64,000 nt of DNA from an uncultured Alphaproteobacteria bacterium. Its GTDB lineage: Bacteria > Pseudomonadota > Alphaproteobacteria > Micropepsales > Micropepsaceae. The DNA lies in contig CAIOFO010000148.1 in NCBI GenBank assembly GCA_903857685.1, positions 43,305 through 107,304 on the forward strand, read 5' to 3'. Shown one piece after another: positions 32,304 through 45,841 of the stretch; position 1 is the stretch's first letter; each line of letters opens with the position of its first letter. The notes beneath the pieces are model-generated. The model was not told the origin of the DNA, ran no database searches, and saw only the letters and a program-made list of their open reading frames with translations. A program made the translations under genes and the position numbers.

Positions 32304-34628
32304 ATGAGCGGTTACGACGACCGCTATTCCGATCCATTGGATTCGGCGTTTGAAGCCCCTTCAAGCGCGCCGGTGCCGCGCGACCCGCCCTATCTGGCGG
32401 GCCTGAACAAGGAACAGCGCGAGGCGGTGGAGGCGGTGGACGGCCCGGTGCTGGTGCTGGCGGGGGCGGGCACCGGCAAGACCCGCGTGCTGACGACGCG
32501 GCTGGCTCATATCCTGGCGACCAAGCGCGCCTGGCCCGGGCAGATGCTGTGCGTCACCTTCACCAACAAGGCGGCGCGCGAGATGAAGGAGCGCATCGGC
32601 ACCCTGATCGGCGGCGTGGTCGAAGGCATGCAGTGGCTGGGCACCTTCCACAGCATCGGCGCCAAGATGCTGCGCCGGAATGCCGAGCTGGCGGGACTGA
32701 AATCCAATTTCACCATTCTGGACACCGACGACCAGCTCAGGCTGATGAAGCAATTGATCGAGGCCGAAGGCATAGACGAAAAACGCTGGCCGGCGCGCGC
32801 CCTGGCCTCGATGATCGACGGCTGGAAGAACAAGGGCCAGCGGCCAGAGGATGTTTCCGAAGGCGAAGCGCAAGCTTACGCCTTCGGCAAGGGCAAGTCG
32901 CTCTATCGCCAGTACCAGGAGCGGCTGAAGGCGCTGAACGCGGCGGATTTCGGCGACCTGCTGCTGGAGACATTGCATATTCTTCGCACCCAGCCGGACA
33001 TACTGGCCGAATATCGCGAGCGTTTCCGCTACATCCTGGTGGACGAGTACCAGGACACCAATGTGGTGCAGTATCTCTGGCTGAAGCTGCTGGCGACCAA
33101 GAGCGGCAATGTCTGCGTGGTGGGCGATGACGACCAGAGCATCTATGGCTGGCGCGGCGCCGAGGTGGAAAACATCCTGCGCTTCGAGCGCGATTTTCCC
33201 GGCGCCACGGTCATCAGGCTGGAGCGCAATTACCGCTCCACCCCCGTGATATTGGGCGCGGCCTCGGGCCTGATCGCCGCCAACAAGGGGCGGCTGGGCA
33301 AGACGCTGTGGACCGAGGGCGACCCCGGCGAGAAGATCAAGATCCAGGGCGTGTGGGACGCCGAGGAAGAAGCCCGCAATGTCGCCGCCGAGGCCGAGGA
33401 CCTGCATCGCCAGGGCCACGCCTTCAGCCAAATGGCGATACTGGTGCGGGCCTCGTTCCAGATGCGCGAATTCGAAGACCGCTTTATTTCCCTGGGCCTG
33501 CCCTATCGGGTGATCGGCGGGCCGCGTTTCTATGAACGGGCCGAAGTGCGCGATGCCATGGCCTATCTGCGCCTGATCGCGCAGGGCGATGACGATCTGG
33601 CTTTCGAGCGCATCGTCAACAAGCCCAAGCGCGGCATCGGCGATGCCAGCGTGGCGTCGCTGCATGCCTTTGCCCGGATGCGCCAGATTCCGCTGCTGGC
33701 GGCGGCGCGGGAAATTTCCGACACCGACGAATTGCCGCCCAAGGCAAGGAAGGCGCTGGCCGAACTCTCGGCCAATTTCGCGCGCTGGAGCGAGACGGCG
33801 CGGGTGCTGCCCCATACCGAACTGGCCGAGATGGTTCTTGATGAATCCGGCTATACCGACATGCTGAAAGCCGACAAGTCGGCGGAGGCGCCGGGACGGC
33901 TGGACAACCTCAAGGAATTTGTCCGTTCGATGGAAAGTTTTGAATCGCTCGCCGCTTTCCTGGAGCATGTCAGCCTGGTGATGGAAATCGCCCAGGATGA
34001 AAGCGGCGACCGCATCAATTTGATGACCCTGCATGCCGCCAAGGGGCTGGAGTTCGACACCGTGTTCCTGCCCGGCTGGGAGGAAGGGTTGTTCCCCTCC
34101 CAGCGCACCATGGACGAGAACGGGCTCGCCGGGTTGGAAGAGGAACGGCGGCTGGCCTATGTGGGCTTAACAAGGGCGCGACAGCGCATCCGTCTGTCAT
34201 TTGCCGCCAACCGCAGGGTGCATGGCAGCTGGCAGAGCGCCCTGCCCTCGCGCTTCCTGAAGGAAATTCCCGAGGACCATGTCGAGACCGTGATGGACGA
34301 GGGCTTTTACGGCGGCGCCACCGGCTTTCGCGACAATGCGGGCGCGGCGTCCTTCGCCAGCACTTATGATTCCCCAGGCTGGAAGCGGGCCCAGGCCAAC
34401 CGCGCCGCATCAAACGGGGTGCGGGCGCGGCCGCCCCTGATCGAGGCCCAGGCCTGGAGCGTACAGACGTCGGACCCCGGCGCCTCACAATACACGCGTG
34501 GCGACCGGGTGTTTCACCAGAAATTCGGCTATGGCCGGGTGAGCTTTGTCGAAGGCAACAAGCTGACGGTGGCGTTCGACAAGGCGGGCGAGAAGCGCGT
34601 CATCGACCAGTTCGTGCAGCGCGCCTGA
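32304..34628 (+). CDS. uvrD: UvrD/PcrA-type ATP-dependent DNA helicase
   Basis: The 774 residues form a superfamily 1A helicase. Motif I is LAGAGTGKT (52-60), motif II VDEYQDTN, motif III GDDDQSIYGWRGA, motif IV RLERNYRS, motif V LMTLHAAKGLEF and motif VI YVGLTRARQ. The C-terminal tail ends with a Tudor-like fold (GDRVFHQKFGYGRVSFVEGN) that in UvrD/PcrA binds RNA polymerase. It unwinds DNA in nucleotide excision repair and mismatch repair. An adjacent secreted cupin gene faces it, with stops abutting. Confidence 0.95.
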   Translation: MSGYDDRYSDPLDSAFEAPSSAPVPRDPPYLAGLNKEQREAVEAVDGPVLVLAGAGTGKTRVLTTRLAHILATKRAWPGQMLCVTFTNKAAREMKERIGTLIGGVVEGMQWLGTFHSIGAKMLRRNAELAGLKSNFTILDTDDQLRLMKQLIEAEGIDEKRWPARALASMIDGWKNKGQRPEDVSEGEAQAYAFGKGKSLYRQYQERLKALNAADFGDLLLETLHILRTQPDILAEYRERFRYILVDEYQDTNVVQYLWLKLLATKSGNVCVVGDDDQSIYGWRGAEVENILRFERDFPGATVIRLERNYRSTPVILGAASGLIAANKGRLGKTLWTEGDPGEKIKIQGVWDAEEEARNVAAEAEDLHRQGHAFSQMAILVRASFQMREFEDRFISLGLPYRVIGGPRFYERAEVRDAMAYLRLIAQGDDDLAFERIVNKPKRGIGDASVASLHAFARMRQIPLLAAAREISDTDELPPKARKALAELSANFARWSETARVLPHTELAEMVLDESGYTDMLKADKSAEAPGRLDNLKEFVRSMESFESLAAFLEHVSLVMEIAQDESGDRINLMTLHAAKGLEFDTVFLPGWEEGLFPSQRTMDENGLAGLEEERRLAYVGLTRARQRIRLSFAANRRVHGSWQSALPSRFLKEIPEDHVETVMDEGFYGGATGFRDNAGAASFASTYDSPGWKRAQANRAASNGVRARPPLIEAQAWSVQTSDPGASQYTRGDRVFHQKFGYGRVSFVEGNKLTVAFDKAGEKRVIDQFVQRA

Positions 34629-35129
34629 TTATTTTCCTGGCCAGGGGCTGGGGACATGGAAGGTCAGCACCGCCACCGCCACGCCGGCATCCGGCGCGAT
34701 CTGGTGCGGCACCCCTGCCGGCACGATCAGGACATCGCCCTTGGCCACATGCTGCGGCGTGCCGCCGGCGATGCCGCTACCCGACTGGTTGGCGGGATTG
34801 CTGCGGGTGCCGTCCACCAGCGTGCCGCCGGTGGTGATGGTGCCGCTGCCCTCCACAAACACCATCAGTTCGGCCTCATTGTCGTGGATGGAGGCGGGCG
34901 CGGCAGCGCCGGCGCGATATTCCAGATTGGCACGATAGGCGCCGGTACCCACGATATTCTGCGAGATCAGGGGCTTTGGCGGCTGCGCCTTGGCCTTGGC
35001 GATCAGGCCCGCAATGTCCGCCGACGCCAGGAAGCTTTTGACGTCGGGCATCGGAGCATTTCCCTGGGCGAACGCCATTCCGGCGGGCAGGAGCAAGGCG
35101 GCGGCGAAAAGCATGGTGCGCAGTTTCAT
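34629..35129 (-). CDS. Secreted cupin-domain protein
   Basis: This 166-residue protein has a signal peptide (MKLRTMLFAAALLLPAGMAF, then AQG) and one cupin domain. SIHDNEAELMVFVEGSGTIT is motif 1 (His, Glu) and GDVLIVPAGVPHQI is motif 2 (His). It is likely periplasmic and metal-binding. ATG 35129 has AAGGGG upstream; a longer frame to 35198 lacks a signal peptide. Its stop is adjacent to the uvrD stop. Confidence 0.85.
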   Translation of the reverse strand: MKLRTMLFAAALLLPAGMAFAQGNAPMPDVKSFLASADIAGLIAKAKAQPPKPLISQNIVGTGAYRANLEYRAGAAAPASIHDNEAELMVFVEGSGTITTGGTLVDGTRSNPANQSGSGIAGGTPQHVAKGDVLIVPAGVPHQIAPDAGVAVAVLTFHVPSPWPGK

Positions 35130-35212
35130 GGATGTCCCCTTGAGAAAATATGTGTCCGGTTGACCGGCCCCCGGCGGCGCGGCATACCGCCGGGCCAATT
35201 GCCGGATAGACT

Positions 35213-36073
35213 ATGCACAACCCGCCTCTCTGGAAAGCCTCTGTCGCGCTGGAAAAGACGCTGGCGCCCGACATGGCGGCGCTGCTGGAACTGGCGTCGG
35301 AGCCCCAGGCGGTGCTGATCGTGGAGGAGCCGTTCGGGCCGGGCGCCGTGGTGGAAGCTCTGTACACGGAAGAACCCGATGCCGCATGGCTCAGCAAGGT
35401 GGCGGGCCAGGCCGTGACGGTGGCACCCCTGCCCGACCAGGACTGGATCAAGCTTTCGCAGGAAGGGCTGCCGCCGGTGCGGGCCGGGCGCTTTTTCGTC
35501 TATGGCGCGCATGATGCGGGACAGGTGCCCCATGGCGTCATCCCGATGCGGATCGAGGCGGGCATGGCCTTCGGCACCGGCCATCACGAGACCACCGCTT
35601 TGTGCCTGGCGGTGCTGAGCGACCTGGCAAGGCGGCAGCGCTTTGCCCATGTGCTGGATCTGGGCTGCGGCACGGGTTTGCTGGCCATCGGCGCGGCCAA
35701 GCTCTGGAAACGGCCGGTCATCGCCTCGGACATCGATCCCATCGCGGTGGAAGTGACGACCCAGAACGCCCGCGGCAATGGCGTGGCGAACCTGGTGCGC
35801 GCCGTGACGGCCGATGGCGTCACCCATCCCGTGCTGGATGCGGGGCGGCCCTATGACCTGATTATCGCCAATATCCTGGCGGGACCGCTGACAAGGCTGG
35901 CGCCCGGCATCGTGGCGGCGCTGGCGAGCGGGGGAACCCTGGTGCTGTCCGGGTTGCTGCACAATCAGGAAAAGATGCTGCTATCCTTTTACCATCGCCT
36001 GCGCTTTGTGCGGGGCTGGCGCGACGGGCCCTGGAGCGCGCTGGTGCTGGAGCGAGGGCGGAAAAGCGGATAG
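35213..36073 (+). CDS. prmA: Ribosomal protein L11 methyltransferase (PrmA)
   Basis: The 286 residues match PrmA. The N-terminal half is a substrate-recognition domain (about 1-110). The C-terminal half is a SAM-dependent methyltransferase with FGTGHHETTALCLAVLSDL, then LDLGCGTGLLAIGAAK (motif I), ASDIDPIAVEV (motif II) and IIANILAGPL (catalytic motif, NxLxxPL). It trimethylates Lys and N-terminal residues of ribosomal protein L11. A hairpin lies after the gene (36073-36130), probably a terminator. Confidence 0.93.
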   Translation: MHNPPLWKASVALEKTLAPDMAALLELASEPQAVLIVEEPFGPGAVVEALYTEEPDAAWLSKVAGQAVTVAPLPDQDWIKLSQEGLPPVRAGRFFVYGAHDAGQVPHGVIPMRIEAGMAFGTGHHETTALCLAVLSDLARRQRFAHVLDLGCGTGLLAIGAAKLWKRPVIASDIDPIAVEVTTQNARGNGVANLVRAVTADGVTHPVLDAGRPYDLIIANILAGPLTRLAPGIVAALASGGTLVLSGLLHNQEKMLLSFYHRLRFVRGWRDGPWSALVLERGRKSG

Positions 36074-36083
36074 TCCAGTGGAC
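36073..36083. repeat. Short intergenic palindrome after prmA
   Basis: GTCC-AGT-GGAC is a perfect palindrome that starts on the last base of the prmA stop. A second hairpin (GCGGC-GAA-GCCGC) follows about 30 nt later, with TTTTT after it. It resembles the palindromes at 23929 and 44244. Confidence 0.35.
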
Positions 36084-36171
36084 AATTCGCCCGCCCGAGC
36101 GCCAAGCGGCGAAGCCGCGCGGCAGTTTTTCATCCTTGTGACGCGATGCTGCCAAGAATAACCTTGCCGCC

Positions 36172-37998
36172 ATGGACAAGAACGGCCCCTTCCAGACCTA
36201 TGATGACGTCAGCGATGCAGCGCAATGCGCGCCCCGCATCAAGGCGCTGCGCGCCGAACTGAGCAAGCGCGGGCTGGACGGTTTTGTCATTCCCCATTCC
36301 GACGAACACCAGAGCGAATATCTGCCGGCGCGCGCCGAACGGCTGGCCTGGCTGACGGCTTTCACCGGCTCGGCGGGGGCGGCGGTGGTGCTGATGGACA
36401 AGGCCGTGGTGTTCACCGATGGGCGCTACACGCTGCAGGTGCGCGCCCAGACCGACACCAAATTGTTCGAGCCGCGCGATCTGGTGGCGGAAGGACCGCA
36501 AGGCTGGATTTCCGATCACCTGCCGCGCGGCGCCAAGCTGGGTTACGACCCCTGGCTGTCCACCGCCAATGCGGTGGCGGGCCTGCGGACGGCAGCGGAA
36601 CGGGCGGGCGGCACGCTGGTGGCCTGCGACAGCAATCCCATTGACGCGGTATGGGCCGGCCAGCCGCCACCGCCGCAAAACCCCGCCATTCCCCATCCCT
36701 TCAACCTGGCCGGCGAGACCAGCGCGTCCAAGCGCGCCCGGCTGGCGGAAGACCTGAAAAAAACCGGCGCCGATGCCGCGGTCGTTACCCTGGCGGATTC
36801 GGTTTGCTGGCTGCTCAACATGCGGGGCAGCGATGTGCCGCACACGCCTTTCGCGCTGGCTTTCGCCATCCTGAACAGCGACGCCAGCGTGGACCTGTTC
36901 CTGGACGAGAAGAAGCGCAGCGCGGAATTGATCGCCCATCTGGGCGACGGCGTACGGCTGCAACCGCCGGACAAATTCGTCTTGGCGCTGGATGGTTTCA
37001 AGGGAAAAAAGATCGTCGCCGATCCCGCCACGGCGGCCGCGGCGGTGCTGGACCGGCTGCACCGGGCCGGCGCCACCATCAAGCATCAGCCCGATCCCTG
37101 CCAGCTGCCCAAGGCCTGCAAGAACCCGCTTGAGATCGAGGGCATGCGCAAGGCCCATATCCGCGACGGCAGCGCCATGGTGCGCTTCCTGGCGTGGTTC
37201 GGCGATGCGGCGGCCGGCGGCGAGCTCACCGAAATCGCGGCCGCCGAGGCGCTGGAAGGATTCCGTAGAGCCACCGGCTGCCTGTCGGACCTGTCGTTTG
37301 ATTCCATTTCCGGCGCCGGCAGCAATGGCGCCATCGTGCATTACCGCGTCACCCGCTCCACCAACCGGGTGATCGGCCAGAACGAGATGTTCCTGATCGA
37401 TTCCGGGGCGCAATATCCCGACGGCACCACCGACGTCACCCGCACCGTGATGGTGGGCGTGCCGACCGCCGAAATGAAGGACCGTTTCACCCGGGTGCTG
37501 AAAGGCCATATCGCGCTGGCGACAGCGCGCTTTCCCGACGGCACCATCGGCATGCAGCTGGACAGTTTCGCGCGGCGGCCCTTGTGGGACGTGGGGCTGG
37601 ATTACGACCATGGCACCGGCCATGGCGTAGGCTCATATCTATCGGTGCATGAAGGGCCGCAGAACATTTCCAAGCGGCCCATTGCCCAGAAGCTGATACC
37701 CGGCATGATCTGTTCCAACGAGCCGGGTTTCTACAAGGCCGGCGCCTTCGGCATCCGCATCGAAAACCTGGTGGTGGTGACGGACCTGGAAGATATCCCC
37801 GGCGGCGAACGCAAGATGATGGGGCTGGAAACCATCACCCTGGTGCCGATCGACCTCAATCTGGTGGAAGTGGGCCTTTTGACGGAAGGCGAACGCGCCT
37901 GGCTCAATGCCTATCACGCAAGGGTGCGGGAGACGCTGCACCATCTGGTGGATGATGAGACGCGGGTCTGGCTGGAGCGCGTGACGAAAGCCATTTGA
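36172..37998 (+). CDS. pepP: Xaa-Pro aminopeptidase (M24 family, large form)
   Basis: The 608 residues exceed classic E. coli PepP and match the three-domain aminopeptidase P. Two creatinase-like N-terminal domains precede the catalytic pita-bread domain. The five metal ligands are present: Asp in FLIDSGAQYPDGTTDVTRTV (two Asp), His in GTGHGVGSYLSVHEGP, Glu in CSNEPGFY and Glu in IRIENLVVV. It removes an N-terminal residue before Pro in the cytosol. It stands alone, convergent with ligA. Confidence 0.94.
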   Translation: MDKNGPFQTYDDVSDAAQCAPRIKALRAELSKRGLDGFVIPHSDEHQSEYLPARAERLAWLTAFTGSAGAAVVLMDKAVVFTDGRYTLQVRAQTDTKLFEPRDLVAEGPQGWISDHLPRGAKLGYDPWLSTANAVAGLRTAAERAGGTLVACDSNPIDAVWAGQPPPPQNPAIPHPFNLAGETSASKRARLAEDLKKTGADAAVVTLADSVCWLLNMRGSDVPHTPFALAFAILNSDASVDLFLDEKKRSAELIAHLGDGVRLQPPDKFVLALDGFKGKKIVADPATAAAAVLDRLHRAGATIKHQPDPCQLPKACKNPLEIEGMRKAHIRDGSAMVRFLAWFGDAAAGGELTEIAAAEALEGFRRATGCLSDLSFDSISGAGSNGAIVHYRVTRSTNRVIGQNEMFLIDSGAQYPDGTTDVTRTVMVGVPTAEMKDRFTRVLKGHIALATARFPDGTIGMQLDSFARRPLWDVGLDYDHGTGHGVGSYLSVHEGPQNISKRPIAQKLIPGMICSNEPGFYKAGAFGIRIENLVVVTDLEDIPGGERKMMGLETITLVPIDLNLVEVGLLTEGERAWLNAYHARVRETLHHLVDDETRVWLERVTKAI

Positions 37999-38025
37999 TT
38001 GCCGCGCTGTGCGCGACAGGGCTAG

Positions 38026-41858
<3,833 letters not shown>

Positions 41859-42030
41859 CACGCCCTCATGTTCCGGGAAAAGTGTGACCACTTTTCAGGA
41901 CAAAATGCGAACAAAATCCGCACTGATTCGGGGCGCGCAGGATTTTGGTTCCTGGGCAGGAGCGTCGGGCGGAGCGTACGAACGTACGTGAGCACGCGCG
42001 ACGAACCCAGGGGCCAAAAGCCCAGCGCCT

Positions 42031-42885
42031 TTAAAGCATTTTGTGGAAGGCTTTGTATATCCAGGACTGCTGGTCGGCCACGGGCGTGAGATTTCGGCCT
42101 CTCAGGATATTGAAGGAATCCTGGTACCAGACGGTGCCGGGATAATTGGCCCCCAGCACGGCGGCGGCGGTCTGCGCCTCGCTGTCCAGCCCCAGGGAAT
42201 AATAAGACTCGGTCAGCCGCTCCAGCGCCTCGGCGATCTGGGGCGTGGTCTGATATTGGTCGACGACCACGCGGAAACGGTTGATGGCGCCGATGTAATT
42301 GCCGCGGGTGAGATAATAGCGCCCGACCTCCATTTCCTTGCCGGCAAGGTGATCCTGGGTGAGGTCGATCTTCAAGGTGGCGTCGCGGGCATATTCGGTG
42401 TCGGGGAAGCGCTGCACCACGTCCTGCAGCGCGACCAGGGCCCCTTGCGTCTTGGACTGGTCGCGGCCGACATCCACGATCTGCTCATAAAGCGAGATCG
42501 CCTTCAGATAGAAGGCATAGGCGACTTCCTGGCTGCCGGGATGCAGCGAGATATACTGGTCGGCGGTGGCGACCGCGTCGTCATATTTGTTGGCCTGGTA
42601 GGAGCAGAAGGCGCTCATCAACTGGGCGCGCCGCGCCCAGACCGAATAGGGATGCTGGCGGTCCACTTCGTTGAACTGCGTCGCGGCCAGTTCCCAATTG
42701 CCCTTGTTGATCTGCTTCCAGGCATTGTCATAGATCTGGTCAATCGGCCGTTCCTGATACTGGGCGGCGTCCTTGTTCAGGTCGTTGGTGGCGTCGTCGC
42801 TGCCGAACAGGCTGCAGCCGGAAAGCAGGAGCGCGGCCGCCGATAACATCAGAAAAACGCGGAATTTTCCGCCGGACACAGGCAT
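42031..42885 (-). CDS. bamD: Outer membrane assembly lipoprotein BamD
   Basis: The 284-residue protein has a lipoprotein signal peptide with lipobox LLLSGC (Cys near residue 24). Five TPR-like helical repeats follow (AWKQINKGNWELAATQFNEV, FCSYQANKYDDAVATADQYI, AFYLKAISLYEQIV). BamD joins the BAM complex that inserts beta-barrel proteins. Location after lpxC and before recN is the usual alphaproteobacterial order. The last segment (KAFHKML) is a short basic tail. Confidence 0.93.
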   Translation of the reverse strand: MPVSGGKFRVFLMLSAAALLLSGCSLFGSDDATNDLNKDAAQYQERPIDQIYDNAWKQINKGNWELAATQFNEVDRQHPYSVWARRAQLMSAFCSYQANKYDDAVATADQYISLHPGSQEVAYAFYLKAISLYEQIVDVGRDQSKTQGALVALQDVVQRFPDTEYARDATLKIDLTQDHLAGKEMEVGRYYLTRGNYIGAINRFRVVVDQYQTTPQIAEALERLTESYYSLGLDSEAQTAAAVLGANYPGTVWYQDSFNILRGRNLTPVADQQSWIYKAFHKML

Positions 42886-43000
42886 TACAGATCTTCCATT
42901 TTTGCTATGCAGGACAGGCTCTTATGCCATTTCCGGGCATGGCCGTCCATGTTCCAGAGGGCCTTATAGCATACCGCCGGCGGGACTTGGAAAGAGGCGC

Positions 43001-43858
43001 CTAGCCCGGCATCGCGACACGGCGAAATGCCTTGGGATCGGCAAACAGCGCCCGCAGCAGGGCATTGTTGAGGCCATGGCCGGAACGTGAGCCCTGGAAC
43101 CGGGCCAGCAGCGGCGCCCCCGCCAGCGCCATGTCGCCGATGGCATCCAGAATCTTGTGGCGGACAAATTCATCGGGGAAGCGCAGCAGGCCGGGATTGA
43201 CCAGGCCGGTCTCGTCCAGCGCCAGGGTATTTTCCAGCGACGCGCCCCGCGCCAGATTCATGGCGTGGAGGCCTTCCAGCTCCCTGAGGAAGCCGAAAGT
43301 GCGGGCGGGAGCGATCCGTTCGGCAAAATTGGCGGGAGAAAAATCCAGCGCAAATGTCTGCCGCCCGATGGCGGCGGTGGAAAAATCGATTTCGAAATCA
43401 TAGGAGCTTGTGGGCGCCGGCGTCAGGCTGGCGCTGGCCTCCTTCAGGGTAACGCTGACCGGCTTCAGGACTTCGATGGCTTGCCGCGGCACATTCTGGC
43501 TCTTGAGGCCCGCTTTTTGAATCAGCAGAAGATAAGACAGGGCATCGCCGTCCAGGATCGGCGGCTCGGGGCCGTCCAGGGTCACGGTGAGATCATCGAG
43601 CCCAGCGCCGGCCACCGCGGCCATCAGATGCTCGACCACGCCGACTTTGGCGCCGTCTTTTTCCAGCACCGTGCCCAGCCGTGTTTCGCTCACCAAATCA
43701 TAGCGCGCCGGAATTTTCGCGCCATTCAGGTCGCCGCGGACAAACGCAACGCCCTGCCCCGCCGGCGCCGGCGCCAATGTCATGGTCACAACCACCCCGG
43801 CATGCAGGGCAATGCCGGAGACGGTGACCGGACCGGCGAGCGTATGGCGGCTGTTCAT
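43001..43858 (-). CDS. lpxC: UDP-3-O-acyl-N-acetylglucosamine deacetylase
   Basis: This 285-residue LpxC has intact catalytic motifs: VVEHLMAAVAG (Glu/His of the first domain), FVRHKILDAIGDM (His and Asp zinc ligands) and the HGLNNAL loop carrying the catalytic His. It performs the committed step of lipid A synthesis in the cytosol. ATG 43858 is preferred over 43903 because family members begin near this point. Its start faces the small secreted-protein gene at 43939. Confidence 0.94.
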   Translation of the reverse strand: MNSRHTLAGPVTVSGIALHAGVVVTMTLAPAPAGQGVAFVRGDLNGAKIPARYDLVSETRLGTVLEKDGAKVGVVEHLMAAVAGAGLDDLTVTLDGPEPPILDGDALSYLLLIQKAGLKSQNVPRQAIEVLKPVSVTLKEASASLTPAPTSSYDFEIDFSTAAIGRQTFALDFSPANFAERIAPARTFGFLRELEGLHAMNLARGASLENTLALDETGLVNPGLLRFPDEFVRHKILDAIGDMALAGAPLLARFQGSRSGHGLNNALLRALFADPKAFRRVAMPG

Positions 43859-43938
43859 GGGAGCAATGTACCGCGCCCTGGCTTTCCCGGGCCAGCCCGC
43901 CAATGCTAATTTGCCGGCGCTTTTGGAGGGTTTGCCGC

Positions 43939-44235
43939 ATGAGAATGCTTTTGGCCGCCGCCGCCCTTTGCCTGGCAGCAGGCGCTGCGGTTGCCGATAG
44001 CGGCCGCGACCTGGTCCGGGTCTGCGGCCAGAGCGCCAGCCTGTGCAACAGCGATTTTCAAAGCAGGGAAGTGGTGGCGGGGCTGCGGGGCAATCACTGC
44101 CTGCCCACCGATCCCGGACCGGCGCAAACGGCGGTGGTGGACTGGCTGGGCAAGCATCCCAGGACGGCCCGCCAGGATGTCACCAAGGCGGTGAAGGCGG
44201 CGGCCACGGCGTTATGGCCCTGCAACGGCCGGTGA
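43939..44235 (+). CDS. Small secreted Cys-containing protein (Rap1a/Tai-like fold candidate)
   Basis: This 98-residue protein has a signal peptide (MRMLLAAAALCLAAGAAVAD) and four Cys in the mature part (VCGQSASLCNSD, HCLPTDPGPA, WPCNGR). The pattern CLP...VVDWLGKHP...A..ALWPC resembles Rap1a/Tai-type immunity and periplasmic proteins. It lies on plus between lpxC and ftsZ, both on minus, and so interrupts the usual ftsZ-lpxC pair. GGAGGG precedes the ATG. The similarity is by pattern only. Confidence 0.6.
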   Translation: MRMLLAAAALCLAAGAAVADSGRDLVRVCGQSASLCNSDFQSREVVAGLRGNHCLPTDPGPAQTAVVDWLGKHPRTARQDVTKAVKAAATALWPCNGR

Positions 44236-44243
44236 GGGCGAAA

Positions 44244-44270
44244 AGCGAAAGCCCCAGTGGAGCTTTCGCT
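44244..44270. terminator. Bidirectional terminator-like hairpin between ftsZ and the Rap1a-like gene
   Basis: AGCGAAAGC and GCTTTCGCT form a perfect 9-bp stem around a 9-nt loop CCCAGTGGA. It lies between two converging stops and lacks a T-run. The CCAGTGG core resembles the palindromes at 23929 and 36073. Confidence 0.45.
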
Positions 44271-44302
44271 GCCCAAACGCCCGCCGCAGGCGGGCCGCGG
44301 AT

Positions 44303-45760
44303 TTAGTTCGACTGCCGGCGCAGAAACGCCGGAATCTCAAACTGCTCGTCGCGATTATGCTCGGGGAACAGATCCTCGCCGGACGGCGGCGCGGGTTGTT
44401 CTTGTGCCGCCGAAGCCTGGGCCGGAGCCGGACGCGGCATCACCGGCTCGGCGCGCAGATCAGGCACGGGGCCTTTCTTGCGGCCGAAAAAGCCCCAGCC
44501 TTTCTTTTCCGCCTCGACGCGCTTTTGCGGCGCCAGCGGCATGTCGGCGGGCGAGCGCAAGGTTTCGGTGGCGGGATAGGAGTCCGGGATCGCGGGGGCA
44601 TCATCGCCGCCCAGGATATAGGCCTCGTCGGCGCTGACGGCGGGCGGCGCCGGTGGGGCGTTGAGCTCGTTCACCAGCTGGGCCATCTGGTCGCGCACCG
44701 GATTGGCCGCGGCCACCGGCCGGGGCGTTTCCACCGTGAAGACCTGCGGCTTGAGGAATTGCCGGATGGGCGTGACCTTCGGCATCCGCATATGCTCGGC
44801 GTCAATGCCGGTGGCGACCACCGAGACGCGGATGCGGCCTTCCATTTCATCCAGGATGGTATTGCCGAAGATGATATTGGCGTCGGGGTCCACTTCGGCG
44901 CGGATGCGGTTGGCGGCCTGCTCGACCTCGAACAGCATCAGGTCGGGCCCGCCGGTGATGTTGATGAGCACGCCCTTGGCGCCCTTCATGCTGACATCGT
45001 CGAGCAGCGGGTTGGAGATCGCCATGTCGGCGGCCCGCGCGGCGCGGTCCTCGCCCTCGGCTTCGCCGGTGCCCATCACCGCCTTGCCCATTTCGGAGAT
45101 CACCGACTTGATGTCGGCGAAATCCAGGTTGATCAGGCCCGGCATCACGATCAGGTCGGTGACGCCGCGCACGCCGGCATGCAGCACTTCATCGGCCATG
45201 GCGAATGCCTGGGACATGGTGGTGCGGTCATTGGCGACACGGAACAGGTTCTGGTTGGGAATGACGATCAAGGTATGCACGAAGGTCTGAAGCTCGGTGA
45301 TGCCGGCCTCGGCCACCCGCATGCGGCGGTCGCCTTCCAGGGCGAAGGGCTTGGTGACCACGCCCACCACCAGGATGCCCGCCTCACGCACCGCGCGGGC
45401 AATGACCGGGGCCGCGCCCGTGCCGGTGCCGCCGCCCATGCCGGCGGCGATGAACACCATGTGCGAGCCCTGCAGCTGCTCCATGATCTCGGGCAGGGAT
45501 TCCTCGGCGCCCGCGCGTCCGATTTCCGGCTGGGCGCCCGCGCCCAGGCCTTCGGTGGTGGTGGCGCCAAGCTGGATGCGCCGCTCGGCCTTGGACTGGC
45601 TGAGAGCCTGGGCATCGGTGTTGGCCACCACGAAGTCCACGCCTTCCAGGCCGGCCTCGATCATGTTGTTGACGGCATTGCCGCCGGCGCCGCCCACGCC
45701 CAGCACCGTGATGCGGGGACGGAGTTCCTTGGTCGGGGGTACTTTCAGGTTTATCGCCAT
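44303..45760 (-). CDS. ftsZ: Cell division protein FtsZ
   Basis: The 485 residues include the tubulin-like GTPase core (about 1-320) with GGGTGTG at 109-115 and the T7-loop region ([14 protein letters not shown]). A long Pro/Ala-rich linker (320-470) is typical of alphaproteobacteria. The conserved C-terminal peptide IPAFLRRQ binds FtsA and other partners. FtsZ polymerises to form the division ring. It is the last gene of the dcw cluster, after ftsA with an 81-nt gap. Confidence 0.97.
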   Translation of the reverse strand: MAINLKVPPTKELRPRITVLGVGGAGGNAVNNMIEAGLEGVDFVVANTDAQALSQSKAERRIQLGATTTEGLGAGAQPEIGRAGAEESLPEIMEQLQGSHMVFIAAGMGGGTGTGAAPVIARAVREAGILVVGVVTKPFALEGDRRMRVAEAGITELQTFVHTLIVIPNQNLFRVANDRTTMSQAFAMADEVLHAGVRGVTDLIVMPGLINLDFADIKSVISEMGKAVMGTGEAEGEDRAARAADMAISNPLLDDVSMKGAKGVLINITGGPDLMLFEVEQAANRIRAEVDPDANIIFGNTILDEMEGRIRVSVVATGIDAEHMRMPKVTPIRQFLKPQVFTVETPRPVAAANPVRDQMAQLVNELNAPPAPPAVSADEAYILGGDDAPAIPDSYPATETLRSPADMPLAPQKRVEAEKKGWGFFGRKKGPVPDLRAEPVMPRPAPAQASAAQEQPAPPSGEDLFPEHNRDEQFEIPAFLRRQSN

Positions 45761-45841
45761 CTTAGATTCTCCTCAGTGACTTGTTTGGGTCACCTTGTGC
45801 ACACCAGAACTGCCCAACTGATTCGCTGTTATATTGTTGAA

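Noticed and set aside
32361..34034. Long minus-strand frame antisense to uvrD
   Set aside because: All UvrD motifs are on plus; the antisense translation shows none.
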